Position numbers and translations under genes: made by a program | NCBI GenBank assembly: GCA_040386935.1 | Contig: JAZKEQ010000018.1 | Coordinates: 45,690-109,689, forward strand | Direction: 5' to 3' | Length of the DNA: 64,000 nucleotides | Origin: JABMMZ01 sp040386935 | GTDB taxonomy: Bacteria; Bacteroidota; Bacteroidia; NS11-12g; UBA955 | Notes under the pieces: model-generated | The model's database searches: none | What the model was told of the DNA's origin: nothing | Seen by the model: only the letters and a program-made list of their open reading frames with translations | Part shown: positions 38,452 to 47,781 of the stretch, one piece after another | Layout: each line of letters starts with the position of its first letter | How positions within the stretch are numbered: the stretch's first letter is position 1

Positions 38452-39199
38452 GCTTACTGATACTTTCGTAAACGGCAAGCATTTCCTTATCGTCTTTTAA
38501 CAGCTTAATATGTCGTTGCATGGTGCTTTGATCTCCCCTGCGTGCCGGTCCTGTTTGATTAATGGCAGGCTGCAAATTGTCCATGCGTTGTAATGTTACT
38601 TGAATCAATGGTTGCAATAATGCGTAATCCAATTTATGCTGCTCTGTAATATCTGAAGCTGCGGTTAACATCGCATTGGTGAAATTATTGACAAATACGG
38701 CTGCTAAATGATAAATCAACCGCTGCTCACTGTTAAGTGCTGTTGCTTGATACCCTATACTTTTCACAAGACCTTCGAGCAATGATAAATCTGCGGCCAT
38801 TTTAGCTTCAATGAGGATAGGACATGCTTCGGGTAATTTAGCCTGATGAGGTGCTATAGACTGAAGCGGATAAAAGACACCACATCTACTGAATTTATCC
38901 AATACATTCATTGAGATACTGCCTGCACTGTGACATACCAATGCTGAAGTAGGCGGTAATTGTTCCACTACTTTTTCTATCTGATCATCATTGACACAAA
39001 TAAAAACCAAGTCTGCCTGAGAAACAGCATTAAAAGAAGTTGTGAAATCTGTATTGAGTGTTTGTGCTAATGCCGCTCCTGAAATTGTATTCCTGCTAAT
39101 AACCGTTTTTATTTTATACCCTCTCTTAGAAAGTGAAAGACCCATAAACCCGGCAATATTACCGGAACCAATAATAACGGTATTTTGAATGTTTATCAT
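38426..39199 (-). CDS. Rossmann-fold/DUF2520 dehydrogenase-like protein
   Basis: A 257-residue cytoplasmic protein. The N-terminal NAD(P)-binding motif is VIIGSGNIAGFMG, followed by a ketopantoate-reductase/ProC-like Rossmann domain, and the C-terminal DUF2520 helical domain has QTGPARRGD. The family resembles 6-phosphogluconate and F420-dependent oxidoreductases, but its reaction is not established. It starts two bases after the ccmF stop, so it sits at the end of the ccm operon. Confidence 0.85.
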   Translation of the reverse strand: MINIQNTVIIGSGNIAGFMGLSLSKRGYKIKTVISRNTISGAALAQTLNTDFTTSFNAVSQADLVFICVNDDQIEKVVEQLPPTSALVCHSAGSISMNVLDKFSRCGVFYPLQSIAPHQAKLPEACPILIEAKMAADLSLLEGLVKSIGYQATALNSEQRLIYHLAAVFVNNFTNAMLTAASDITEQHKLDYALLQPLIQVTLQRMDNLQPAINQTGPARRGDQSTMQRHIKLLKDDKEMLAVYESISKLIARKFYH

Positions 39200-39201
39200 G
39201 G

Positions 39202-41805
39202 CTATTCAAGGCCTCTTCTGCGGGCTTCTTTAAATCGCTGAACAATAGATAATATGAATCCGAATACCATAATAAAAGTACCTCCCCATAATAAGTTGAT
39301 AAATGGAAACTCAACTGCTTTTAAAATGATGTAGTCAATTTTAGGTCTGCGGGTTGCAGTAGTTAGAATAAACAGCATATTTTTGGGGTCATTTTTATCC
39401 TGAATAATTCTATCCATGATCACCATAACGCCTGCCTGATTAACAATTGATTCTTTGATACGAATGCGTTCTTCGCTAATGAATTCAGGGCGTGCAATGA
39501 AAGTATCGCCTAAGCTGTTCACCACTACTTCGGCCTGAAGATGTAATTTTTGTACATCTTTGCTTATCACATTTATTTTAGATAGCGTCAATTGTCGGGT
39601 GCCGTCTTCTGTAACGAAAGTACCGCCTATAGCTACCGTATCGGTTTTAAAATGGTCGAACTGCTGGTCTTCAGATTTCTCTAAACTGCTTTCAAATGTA
39701 ATATGTGTAAAGATATCGCGTGTTAAATAATGTTTGGTATCAGGATTAATGACCAGACCCATTTTAGGATTATTCTGTGAATTTGGATAAAGCGAGAATG
39801 TATCTGTTACTTTGCCATTCTTATCAAATCGTTTGTAGGCTACTTTAAAGTACTTATTAGGGGCAATCTCTTCGGCATTGATAAATGTAGCTTCTAATGT
39901 ATTATTAGCCAACATTACTGGACGGTTTTTTGCCAGTAAAATATTTTCCCTATTATTTGTAATGGCTGCTTGATCAACTTTTCCATCCTGGGTTTTTTCA
40001 GAAAACATGGTATTACCACTTCTGTTTTCACTCAAAACCTTTTTGTTGACCGAAGAAACAAGAATACCAACCATCATCAATCCGAAGCCGGCATGTGCAA
40101 TACTTGCTCCTGCTAATTTTACTTTACCGTTCAGCGCTTTGCGGATATAATGGATATTGGCCACTATTGTGAAAACGCTTCCTATTAACAAAGGCAAGTA
40201 TTTCACTGACCACAATTGGAACAGATACAATGCACCAACAGATACAATAACTGATATCAGAAGTGCCGTAATCACAGGTTCCCAGAATTTTTCAGAAGGT
40301 GTATTTTTGTATTTAAAATACTGGCCTATTGCTGTAAGCAATACTATAGCAATTGCAAAAACCATTTGCCAATCATTGTAATGACTCTCACCTCGCGATG
40401 CTTTACTGGTAAGGAATAATTTATTGAAAACAGGTATACTGGTTTGTGTAATGATATGCAGACCCGATAACAACAATACCAAACTACCTACAAACATCCA
40501 TAATTCACGGCTGTAGACTTTATCATTTTCTACCCCATTGCCATACAATTTAAACAGATTGATGATGAACCATATTGTACCGCCAACTAACACCAGAGAA
40601 CCCAATACGCTTACAGTTATTACAGATGTATTGAATGGCCAAAACACTAGCAACATAAGAAGAGAAAAAACACTGACAAAGAAAATAATCGCATTGCGTT
40701 TATTAATAAAACTCAAGGCAAAAGTCATGATGATAAACAGGAATAAGAAAAGCAGCAACTGCCCTGATAAACCTAAATCTGTAAAAGAGTGAACGCTGGC
40801 ATTCCCCAAAACACCACTTCTGGTTAAGAAAGTAGCATACAATACCATGAAGAATGAAAATACCGTGATGACCAATGTCAATACTGAATACTTCCCTGTC
40901 GATTTATTGATGAGCAACAGATGGGTAGCAGTAATCATTAATATCCATGGCATCAATGATGCATTTTCAACTGGATCCCATGCCCAATAGCCTCCAAAAT
41001 TAAGACTTTCGTAAGCCCAATAACCGCCCATAATGATACCTGTTCCCAACACGGTAACAGCGATGAGTGCCCATGGTAAGGCAGGGATGGTCCATTCTTT
41101 TATTCTTTTGGTCCACAAACCGGCAAATGCAAATGCAAACGGTACAATGGTAGTTGCAAAACCGAAGAACAATGTAGGCGGATGAATAACCATCCAATAA
41201 TTCTGCAATAATGGGTTTAAACCATTGCCATCTTTGTAAATTTCAAGGTAATTGCTCTTACCAATTTTATCGAGCACAGGTATAAGTAATGCTTCGGGGC
41301 TATATTCTCTCAATAAAATAAAAGGGCTACTGCCGATTTTTGCACCACCTATTTCGATGCCAAGCAGCATTGATCCTAAAACAAACTGTGCTAAAGCGAT
41401 TATAGCCAACACAGGCGCTTCCCAACTGCGTGCTTTCCACATTAAGATAAGGCCTATTACCACATGCCAGAACATCCATAACAAAAAACTGCCTTCCTGT
41501 CCTTCCCAAAAACAACTAATCATATAATGGGTTGGCAAATCGTTGGAAGAGTGTTTATAGGCATAATGATACTCGTAATAGTGATTGTGGATGATGCTGA
41601 AAAGCGTTACAAAAATTACGATGACAGAAATACTGTGAATAATAAAAAACAATCGGCCAAGAGAAAATAGGCCTTTAAATTTTTCGTTTGTAGAAAATGC
41701 ATATGCAACTGTTGAAAGCAATGATGCTACTAGGGCAATAACAACTGCCAGGTGGCCGATATTACCTATCAGCAGATGTTCGTTTTTAAATAGAATGGTT
41801 TCCAA
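39202..41805 (-). CDS. ccmF: Cytochrome c haem lyase subunit CcmF/CcsA
   Basis: An 867-residue polytopic protein of the haem-handling family. The tryptophan-rich WWD signature GGYWAWDPVENASLMPWI is at about 270-290 and conserved histidines flank it. A periplasmic domain (about 600-830) lies before the last span. CcmF passes haem from holo-CcmE to apocytochrome c in System I. The start is TTG at 41805, six bases after the ccmE stop. It is the last core gene of the ccmBCDEF order. No ccmH/ccmG follows; the DUF2520 gene is next. Confidence 0.92.
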   Translation of the reverse strand: METILFKNEHLLIGNIGHLAVVIALVASLLSTVAYAFSTNEKFKGLFSLGRLFFIIHSISVIVIFVTLFSIIHNHYYEYHYAYKHSSNDLPTHYMISCFWEGQEGSFLLWMFWHVVIGLILMWKARSWEAPVLAIIALAQFVLGSMLLGIEIGGAKIGSSPFILLREYSPEALLIPVLDKIGKSNYLEIYKDGNGLNPLLQNYWMVIHPPTLFFGFATTIVPFAFAFAGLWTKRIKEWTIPALPWALIAVTVLGTGIIMGGYWAYESLNFGGYWAWDPVENASLMPWILMITATHLLLINKSTGKYSVLTLVITVFSFFMVLYATFLTRSGVLGNASVHSFTDLGLSGQLLLFLFLFIIMTFALSFINKRNAIIFFVSVFSLLMLLVFWPFNTSVITVSVLGSLVLVGGTIWFIINLFKLYGNGVENDKVYSRELWMFVGSLVLLLSGLHIITQTSIPVFNKLFLTSKASRGESHYNDWQMVFAIAIVLLTAIGQYFKYKNTPSEKFWEPVITALLISVIVSVGALYLFQLWSVKYLPLLIGSVFTIVANIHYIRKALNGKVKLAGASIAHAGFGLMMVGILVSSVNKKVLSENRSGNTMFSEKTQDGKVDQAAITNNRENILLAKNRPVMLANNTLEATFINAEEIAPNKYFKVAYKRFDKNGKVTDTFSLYPNSQNNPKMGLVINPDTKHYLTRDIFTHITFESSLEKSEDQQFDHFKTDTVAIGGTFVTEDGTRQLTLSKINVISKDVQKLHLQAEVVVNSLGDTFIARPEFISEERIRIKESIVNQAGVMVIMDRIIQDKNDPKNMLFILTTATRRPKIDYIILKAVEFPFINLLWGGTFIMVFGFILSIVQRFKEARRRGLE

Positions 41806-41811
41806 AGGGAA

Positions 41812-42255
41812 TTATTTTTTTTCGTACTTACTTGGACACTTTTTCAAAATATCTTTTGCCTCAAAATACCCTTGTCTGCTATAGCCAATGAGTACGACTT
41901 TATCTGTGCGTTCCATATCTTGAGGTTTAGCATTGAAATAAATCACTTTTCTTTCAGCGCCTGTTGTATCACAAGCATAGAATTCATAATAATTGGGGTC
42001 TTGCTGAGGGTTATAAATCTCTTGCTTATTTTTACTTAACGTGGTAACAACGTGCAGTTGTAAATTCGGACGTTCTTTTGCTATTTCTTCAGCTTCTGCA
42101 AAACATACGTATTTGCTGGTGTCACCAAAAAAACTGATGCCAATGGCCAAAGCAACTGATACTGCTACCAATATGATGATGTAAAGTGGATTAAGCCCTT
42201 TGCGTTTGGGTGTTTCTGTTGACATGGTATTGTGTTCAGATTGATTGATATCCAT
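41812..42255 (-). CDS. ccmE: Cytochrome c maturation haem chaperone CcmE, CxxxY type
   Basis: A 147-residue periplasmic haem carrier. One membrane anchor (about 24-43) precedes a beta-barrel OB-fold (about 50-130). In most CcmE proteins haem is bound covalently to His in an HDENY-like motif; here the equivalent segment is KKCPSKYEKK, with Cys140 and Tyr144. This is the CxxxY variant known from some bacteria and archaea, thought to bind haem through Cys. The start at 42255 overlaps ccmD's stop (TAATG); an ATG at 42225 is a shorter alternative. Confidence 0.88.
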   Translation of the reverse strand: MDINQSEHNTMSTETPKRKGLNPLYIIILVAVSVALAIGISFFGDTSKYVCFAEAEEIAKERPNLQLHVVTTLSKNKQEIYNPQQDPNYYEFYACDTTGAERKVIYFNAKPQDMERTDKVVLIGYSRQGYFEAKDILKKCPSKYEKK

Positions 42256-42431
42256 TAGTCTGAGTTTTTTTCCAAATGGGTTATTTTCTTATCAAGTTTG
42301 ATAAGATAAGCTACTATGCAAATGAAAATGATGACAATGATTCCAACTACGACATAGATTTTACCTGATTCTCTGAAAATTGATTCCTGAGCCGGTACAT
42401 CCAGCAAAATATTAAGCAAAGAGTTTTTCAT
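42255..42431 (-). CDS. ccmD: Small CcmD-like haem exporter subunit
   Basis: A 58-residue protein, MKNSLLNILLDVPAQESIFR at its start, then a single transmembrane helix (about 26-44) and a charged end. It matches CcmD in size, one span and position. Its ATG lies 20 bases inside the end of ccmC, and its stop overlaps the ccmE start. CcmD helps release haem-loaded CcmE from the CcmABC complex. Identity rests mostly on position and topology, because CcmD sequences diverge fast. Confidence 0.8.
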   Translation of the reverse strand: MKNSLLNILLDVPAQESIFRESGKIYVVVGIIVIIFICIVAYLIKLDKKITHLEKNSD

Positions 42432-43101
42432 TATTTTTTTGTTGTTTATAGCGCTCTATTCTTGCGCGTATTTCAGCAATCCAAACGAACAGCATGGTCC
42501 AGCCGATAACAGCCGGATAGAGCACCATTTCCATATTACTGGTTTTGTTATAGGATTTAAAATTAACTGATTCTCCGCTTCCCGGATGAATACTGAATTT
42601 GGCCAACTTAGGCATTACAAATATGAGAGCGATGAATAAGGGAAATATAAAAATATTGTAAACAGATGAAATACGGGCGCGTTTTTCATCATCGGAGATT
42701 GAGCGTTGTATAAGCCAGTAACCGGCATACATGCACATACCAACTGCAACACCATTCAGTTTTGGATCATTGGTCCATGGCGAACCCCAGGTATTATAGC
42801 CCCAAAACATGCCAGTAAACAACCCGCAAAGGCCCATAAGAATTCCTGAATAGGTAAGTGCTCTGGCATAAATCTCCATTTTGGCATTTTGATTTTGCAA
42901 ATAGATAATGCTGTATATCCATGCCGCCATTAAAATAATCATCATGCCAAACCACATCGGCACATGATAAAATAAATTGCGGATAGTTTCATCCAGCATT
43001 CCCACATCTGATGGAAGTGGCAATAACAGGCCATAGGCCAGCGTATAGCACATCAGCAGAATTGTCACTATTTTGTACCACTTATTCGGAATTTTACCCA
43101 T
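42412..43101 (-). CDS. ccmC: Haem exporter subunit CcmC
   Basis: A 229-residue protein with six predicted membrane spans and the tryptophan-rich segment NTWGSPWTNDPKLNGVA, a variant of the CcmC haem-binding WWD domain, flanked by His46 in FYHVPMW and a later His in KFSIHPGSG. CcmC loads haem onto CcmE. It overlaps ccmD by 20 bases and follows ccmB after 62 bases. Confidence 0.9.
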   Translation of the reverse strand: MGKIPNKWYKIVTILLMCYTLAYGLLLPLPSDVGMLDETIRNLFYHVPMWFGMMIILMAAWIYSIIYLQNQNAKMEIYARALTYSGILMGLCGLFTGMFWGYNTWGSPWTNDPKLNGVAVGMCMYAGYWLIQRSISDDEKRARISSVYNIFIFPLFIALIFVMPKLAKFSIHPGSGESVNFKSYNKTSNMEMVLYPAVIGWTMLFVWIAEIRARIERYKQQKNNEKLFA

Positions 43102-43163
43102 CGATATCCGGCTGCAAAAATAGTCAAATTAATGCATAAAAAATGCGCAAACATGGCTATTAT

Positions 43164-43814
43164 TCAATCTTTCCATATAAATTTTATCAATATTATTCCC
43201 AGCACGACAATGAGGATATCCATCAGTAGAATCAACAATAATTCGGGTGCTAAAGTTCTGAAACCAAGACCATCGACTGCTTTTTTTCCGGCATTCAGCC
43301 CCATGAGCAATACCGGTACGATAAGAGGAAATGTAAGAACAGGTAACAACATACCGGGATGATCTGTTTTGGCTGCTATACTGCTACTAATGGTAAATAT
43401 TGACGAAATACCAGTACCTGTCACCAGTGCTATAAGCATAAAAGAACCCATATCGTCAATCACATTGCCATGAATGACCGTAAAAACAATGAGAGCAAAA
43501 ACATTGAATACAATCATTAAGAGGAAATTTGCAATTAGTTTTGCCAAGAGGAAATCAACCGGAGAAATCAACTGATGCCAGTAAAGAAAATGCCCTTTAT
43601 GCATTTGTATAAACGCTTTGCTAATTCCCTGTAATGTGGTGAAAATAACCACTATCCAGAAAAAAGCGCTGAATAGGGCCTGGTCCATTCCCGGCAGGCA
43701 TAAATAGGTGATCAGCACAGCTATGAAGATATGCACCAGTACACTGCTTAGGGCAAATTTACTTTTCCATTCAGCCTGTAAAAAAAATTTAACGGTATGA
43801 TTGATTGAAGACAA
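43164..43814 (-). CDS. ccmB: Haem exporter membrane subunit CcmB
   Basis: A 216-residue protein with six hydrophobic spans and the CcmB features LLAKLIANFLLMIVFN and LPVLTFPLIVPVLLMG. It forms the ABC membrane part for CcmC/CcmD/CcmE. The start is TTG at 43814. The ATPase CcmA, its usual partner, is not beside it; the next gene is divergent. Either ccmA is elsewhere or the complex works without it. Confidence 0.88.
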   Translation of the reverse strand: MSSINHTVKFFLQAEWKSKFALSSVLVHIFIAVLITYLCLPGMDQALFSAFFWIVVIFTTLQGISKAFIQMHKGHFLYWHQLISPVDFLLAKLIANFLLMIVFNVFALIVFTVIHGNVIDDMGSFMLIALVTGTGISSIFTISSSIAAKTDHPGMLLPVLTFPLIVPVLLMGLNAGKKAVDGLGFRTLAPELLLILLMDILIVVLGIILIKFIWKD

Positions 43815-43858
43815 GTTTAAAAATTGTATTTTCGCACAAAAATACAGAAAGAGTTAAT

Positions 43859-44320
43859 ATGCACAGCAAAATAGAACACTTGAGTCACGAGGAAAAGCAA
43901 TTAATACATGATGCGCCTATTTTAATAACAGCCCTGATATCAGGTTCTGACGGTAATTTTGACCATGCTGAAATAAAAAAAGCAGTGAACATTATTCATA
44001 TCAAAAGTTTCTCAGAAGCGAAGGATGTAAGAGGTGTTTACAAGAATATTGATGCCCATAGTGAAGAAAATATCGAAGCACTTATTCATTCATTACCGGC
44101 TGTTTCAACTGAACGAACTATCATGTTGAAAAAACAGTTATCTGGTTTAAATGCTATTTTCCCTAAACTCGACCACCACTTTGCAGTGGATTTATACAAA
44201 AGTTTGCGCGAACTGGCTTATTATGTAAGTCGTGCCCATGACGGTGATTTAGGTATTGGTTTTCACAATGACCGCGAGGAGAAATTGGTTCATCTCGATT
44301 TCATCCACGAACAGAAGTAA
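43859..44320 (+). CDS. Conserved-looking small protein of unknown function
   Basis: A 153-residue soluble, charged and mostly helical protein (ALISGSDGNFDHAEIKKAV, HFAVDLYKSLRELAYYVSR). I do not recognise the family. The stretch after residue 18 loosely resembles the acidic TerB-like fold, but this is weak. The ATG at 43859 is preferred; a longer in-frame start at 43805 would overlap ccmB. It is divergent from the ccm cluster, so the two may share a control region. Confidence 0.7.
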   Translation: MHSKIEHLSHEEKQLIHDAPILITALISGSDGNFDHAEIKKAVNIIHIKSFSEAKDVRGVYKNIDAHSEENIEALIHSLPAVSTERTIMLKKQLSGLNAIFPKLDHHFAVDLYKSLRELAYYVSRAHDGDLGIGFHNDREEKLVHLDFIHEQK

Positions 44321-44326
44321 GTCGTT

Positions 44327-45034
44327 TTAACACCTCACCTTTTTTTTCTTAGCCCCTATTTTTCCTGCATCTTCAATCTTTTGAATATAGGACGTAGCAT
44401 CCGGTATTCTACAGGATGTATCGCCCATATCAACCTGCACTTTCCCAATTTTTTTGGCCACTTCACGAGCCTTTGCTGTTAATGAAGTAATTGATCCGCC
44501 AATGCCTATGATGAAATTATTCATGCAGTACTTCACCCTGTTGGGTTGCTGATGAATTGTATTAGCAATAGTACTGAGGCAGGATTCATAAAATTCAAGA
44601 TCTAATTGACTGTCTTCGTGCAATGCGGCAACACATGTAAGGCACACCCAACCTGAACATGCTATTGCAGGATCAGGACTCAGGATCCATTGTTTGCCCA
44701 ACTCAAAGCCGAATTTACTCTCAGCAGCTATCCAGGGCACCGTGTATTCGCCTATCATGTGCCAGGTTGCAGTATTTACCCATTCGTTTAATTCTTGTAT
44801 GGATATAGCTTTTTCATCTGCTATCAATCCGGCCAGATACTGTGCATCGGCATTACCTGTGCGAAAAAGTGCCATTGATAAATCATGGTCTTTTTTGATG
44901 ACTTTTACCAGCGTTTTCATATCGCCTATCTTCACTCCAAAAAAATTTGATGGTGATCCATGCGCCATCAATGTTTTCTTAGTTTGCTCACTGCCCATGC
45001 TTTCGAGCGCTTTCATTGTTTCATCGAGTGTCAT
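44327..45034 (-). CDS. DNA alkylation repair enzyme of the AlkD/HEAT-like family
   Basis: A 235-residue helical-repeat protein. Family phrases include NFFGVKIGDMKTLVKVIKK, WHMIGEYTVPWIAAESK and VKYCMNNFIIGIGGSI. AlkD-type glycosylases remove bulky or positively charged alkyl bases without flipping. The basic tail (IGAKKKKVRC) fits DNA binding. The ATG at 45034 begins the conserved part; a start 16 codons upstream is possible. The stop lies seven bases from the convergent small-protein gene. Confidence 0.8.
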   Translation of the reverse strand: MTLDETMKALESMGSEQTKKTLMAHGSPSNFFGVKIGDMKTLVKVIKKDHDLSMALFRTGNADAQYLAGLIADEKAISIQELNEWVNTATWHMIGEYTVPWIAAESKFGFELGKQWILSPDPAIACSGWVCLTCVAALHEDSQLDLEFYESCLSTIANTIHQQPNRVKYCMNNFIIGIGGSITSLTAKAREVAKKIGKVQVDMGDTSCRIPDATSYIQKIEDAGKIGAKKKKVRC

Positions 45035-45089
45035 AAGTACTGCCCTTATTAAGGCTTCAAAAGTATTTAGAATAAGTATCAAAAAAAAT

Positions 45090-45097
45090 TACCTTTG
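45090..45097 (+). promoter_or_regulatory. -7 element for the lipoprotein gene
   Basis: TACCTTTG fits TAnnTTTG and lies 17 bases before the ATG at 45114. No TTG with correct spacing is seen. Confidence 0.35.
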
Positions 45098-45113
45098 TCA
45101 AAAATAACCGGTC

Positions 45114-45596
45114 ATGAAAAACAATACATTGATAACAGTAATAGCCTGTTTGGCGCTAACATTGATGGGATGCCCTTATAGTTCAAGTGTAAATCTGGGA
45201 AAAGCCGAAATAAAAACAGATAATTCAATCATAAAAAAATGGAAACAAGGGACGGATTATTTTTACAAAGTGCTCAAATACGATGAGTACTCCTATACTA
45301 TTAAGAAAATTAGTCAAACTACCGGTGACCTTTCAGAAACCTACATCGGATATATTACTGATATCGATGGCACCAAATACATGACTGTCCATACCGATGG
45401 CAGCAGTTCTCCCAGCTATTATTTCTATAAGTTTGAACAGTCGGGTACCAATAAAATTACGCTCACACCTGTTACTGAAAATATTGATGAAACATTCACT
45501 TCTCCATCCGACCTTTTCAGTTTCTTTAAGAAAAATCAGAAAAACAGTTACTTCTTTGATAATGATGAAGAGGAGTACACTGCAGTAGAAGAATAA
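45114..45596 (+). CDS. Small lipoprotein of unknown function
   Basis: A 160-residue protein with a lipoprotein signal: a basic and hydrophobic start followed by lipobox LTLMGC, so Cys20 is lipidated. The remainder is hydrophilic, rich in Lys, Ser, Thr and Tyr, with no recognised domain and an acidic end (DNDEEEYTAVEE). It probably sits in the outer membrane or periplasm. It converges on the UMF1 transporter gene with five bases between stops. Confidence 0.75.
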   Translation: MKNNTLITVIACLALTLMGCPYSSSVNLGKAEIKTDNSIIKKWKQGTDYFYKVLKYDEYSYTIKKISQTTGDLSETYIGYITDIDGTKYMTVHTDGSSSPSYYFYKFEQSGTNKITLTPVTENIDETFTSPSDLFSFFKKNQKNSYFFDNDEEEYTAVEE

Positions 45597-45601
45597 TCTG
45601 A

Positions 45602-46987
45602 TTACTCTATTTTTATTTTACGAATACCTGATATTAAAAGTGCCCCTATCATGAAAAAAACCATGAGTGATAGAACAGAGTAGCGCATACTTGTTTCTCC
45701 TGTTGAACTCAGTATAATGTATTCGATAAATCCAAAACTAAAAGTACCCAATACGATGGCTACTTTTTCGGTAAATTCATAAAAGCTAAAATAGGAGGCT
45801 GTATCTATGGTATCCTCAGGTATTAACTTGGCATAAGTGCTTCGCGAAAGACTTTGTATGCCTCCCATAATGAATCCAACAACGGCTGCCAACAGATAAA
45901 ACTGATTGACACCTTCAACAAAATAGGCGCCAACACATACCCCTATCCAAATAATTACAGATATTAATAAGGCGTTAAAGTTGCCCAATCGTTTGGATAA
46001 CAAAGAAAAAATATACGCACCTGGAACAGCAATTAACTGAATAATCAGGATGGTAATAATCAGATTCTTTGCCGGTATTTTTAATTCTTTATCACCAAAA
46101 ATAGCCGCTACATACATTACTGTTTGCACACCCATGCTGTAGAAAAAGAAGGCTGCCAGATATTTTTTGATGGTGGTATTTTTTTTGATTTCTGCAAATA
46201 CCTTTTTCAATTCTTTGTACCCTCTTGTCAGTGATATTTCACCACCTTTTACAGCGCGTTTTGGCAGGTGTTTGAAAGGTATCAATGAGAACAGATACCA
46301 CCATACACCAACCGTTAGAAAGGCCAGACGACTTGCCGGACCGCTGTAAAAATCTTTTGCTTTGGCCAATGCATCTTCCTGATTAAGGCCTTCGCTAACA
46401 AAGGCCGCTGTCTTGCCATCGACATCATACAATAATTCAGGTGCCAGTATCAAAGCAAGATTGAGTATCAATAAAATAACACCACCGATATAACCTAAAG
46501 AAAACCCCTTAGCACTCAGCCTGTCGTATTGATCTTCAGTTGCTATTTCGGGTAGGTAGGCGTTGTAAAAAACAAGGCTGCCCGCAAACCCTATTGTTCC
46601 AAAAATAAATGTGACAATACCTATCCAAACATGCGCGCTGTCAAAATAGCTCATGCCTGCACAACTCAAGCATCCTATAATGACAAATACCTTCATAAAG
46701 GCTTTTTTATTGCCTGAAATATCAGCAACACCACTGAGAATAGGATTGATTAATGCAATTACTAAAAAGGACAGACTTAAGCAATAACTATAAAGGACGG
46801 TATTGCTGAAATGCATGCCCAATAAATCGACACCTGCCTTGGTTTGACTATTCCAATAGATTGGAAAAATGGCTGAAGTAATGGTGAGTGGGTAAACACT
46901 GTTGGCCCAGTCGTACATACACCAGGCATTTGTAATGCGTTTATTATTCTTTTGTATCGGTTCTAATACCGCTGCTGTTGTGCTCAT
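45602..46987 (-). CDS. UMF1-family MFS transporter (Atg22-like)
   Basis: A 461-residue membrane protein with about 12 spans. The family opening AWCMYDWANSVYPLTITSAI, the interior RLSAKGFSLGYIGG and the late GFIMGGIQSLSRSTYAKLIP match the UMF1/Atg22 group, which exports amino acids from yeast vacuoles; bacterial substrates are mostly unknown. The zinc-ribbon gene lies 11 bases upstream on the same strand and is probably cotranscribed. Confidence 0.87.
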   Translation of the reverse strand: MSTTAAVLEPIQKNNKRITNAWCMYDWANSVYPLTITSAIFPIYWNSQTKAGVDLLGMHFSNTVLYSYCLSLSFLVIALINPILSGVADISGNKKAFMKVFVIIGCLSCAGMSYFDSAHVWIGIVTFIFGTIGFAGSLVFYNAYLPEIATEDQYDRLSAKGFSLGYIGGVILLILNLALILAPELLYDVDGKTAAFVSEGLNQEDALAKAKDFYSGPASRLAFLTVGVWWYLFSLIPFKHLPKRAVKGGEISLTRGYKELKKVFAEIKKNTTIKKYLAAFFFYSMGVQTVMYVAAIFGDKELKIPAKNLIITILIIQLIAVPGAYIFSLLSKRLGNFNALLISVIIWIGVCVGAYFVEGVNQFYLLAAVVGFIMGGIQSLSRSTYAKLIPEDTIDTASYFSFYEFTEKVAIVLGTFSFGFIEYIILSSTGETSMRYSVLSLMVFFMIGALLISGIRKIKIE

Positions 46988-46998
46988 AAAAAAATTTT

Positions 46999-47604
46999 CT
47001 ATCGTTCAATATCTCTTATTTCGCCATTTTCAACCATTGTTCCCAGCTCTTTTCTCATCATGGGAATTTCCACAGGAATAAAGGCAGATTCCCCTTTTTT
47101 CTTAATATCATCCAGACCTGAACTCTTGTTGGTTTCGTACTCTGACATGAATACAAATACTGTATCACCTGCCACTCTATTCACTTTGTAAAGTGTGTAT
47201 TGTTTATACCCTTTGCTGATGTGATAGATATCCCCTTTTTGGGTAGTTGCCAATAGCTGATTATTTTTTTCTTTACCCTGTTGATTCGCATATACTGCCC
47301 AGGTGATCAGCAGAACGAGCAACAATAGACCTGAAAATGTCCAAAGCGGAGTCCTACCCTGCAATTTAATTGTTTCATAAAAATTCCTGTAACTGCCAGG
47401 CATTTCCTTCAGGTTAAGCACTTGTTTGCAATGCGCGCATTCTGAAATCCCTGTTTTATTAATAGGAAAAAAAGGAATCCAGAAAACATGGGTATACTTT
47501 TGGTAAACACCTATATTTACTTTGTTTTCTGTATTACAACTCTGACATTTTTCAGTCATTGTTTCTTGGGTCAGAAGAGTTGATTTTACACCATATACAA
47601 TCAT
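46999..47604 (-). CDS. Zinc-ribbon membrane protein
   Basis: A 201-residue protein. The N-terminal zinc ribbon has two CxxC pairs, CQSC and CAHC, separated by the conserved aromatic stretch YTHVFWIPFFPINKTG. One membrane span follows (about 92-112), then a short soluble domain with DTVFVFMSEYETNKSSGL. The start at 47604 is kept because the MIVYG opening resembles others in this family, though an ATG at 47559 is possible. The role is unknown. It is the first gene of a likely two-gene unit with the UMF1 transporter. Confidence 0.75.
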   Translation of the reverse strand: MIVYGVKSTLLTQETMTEKCQSCNTENKVNIGVYQKYTHVFWIPFFPINKTGISECAHCKQVLNLKEMPGSYRNFYETIKLQGRTPLWTFSGLLLLVLLITWAVYANQQGKEKNNQLLATTQKGDIYHISKGYKQYTLYKVNRVAGDTVFVFMSEYETNKSSGLDDIKKKGESAFIPVEIPMMRKELGTMVENGEIRDIER

Positions 47605-47781
47605 ATTAAAAAAGATTTAATGATTGCGAATATATCTGATTCATTTCTATTTACAAGGTTACCCAAATATTATGGACAATAATAAAACAGTCGCAGAAGA
47701 ATAAGCTGCTATAATCAGAAATAAAAGATGGTGCGAATGGGAGTGAAAATCAGGTAGAGAATAAAGGAAGAGCGGCATTAA
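47605..47781. other. Intergenic lead-in to the repeat island
   Basis: AT-rich, no gene seen. It is the start of an 849-base gap between the zinc-ribbon gene and the first tRNA. It contains the promoter side of the zinc-ribbon gene and a short phrase, AATAAAACAGT (around 47681-47693), that resembles the tail of the downstream repeat units. Confidence 0.4.
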
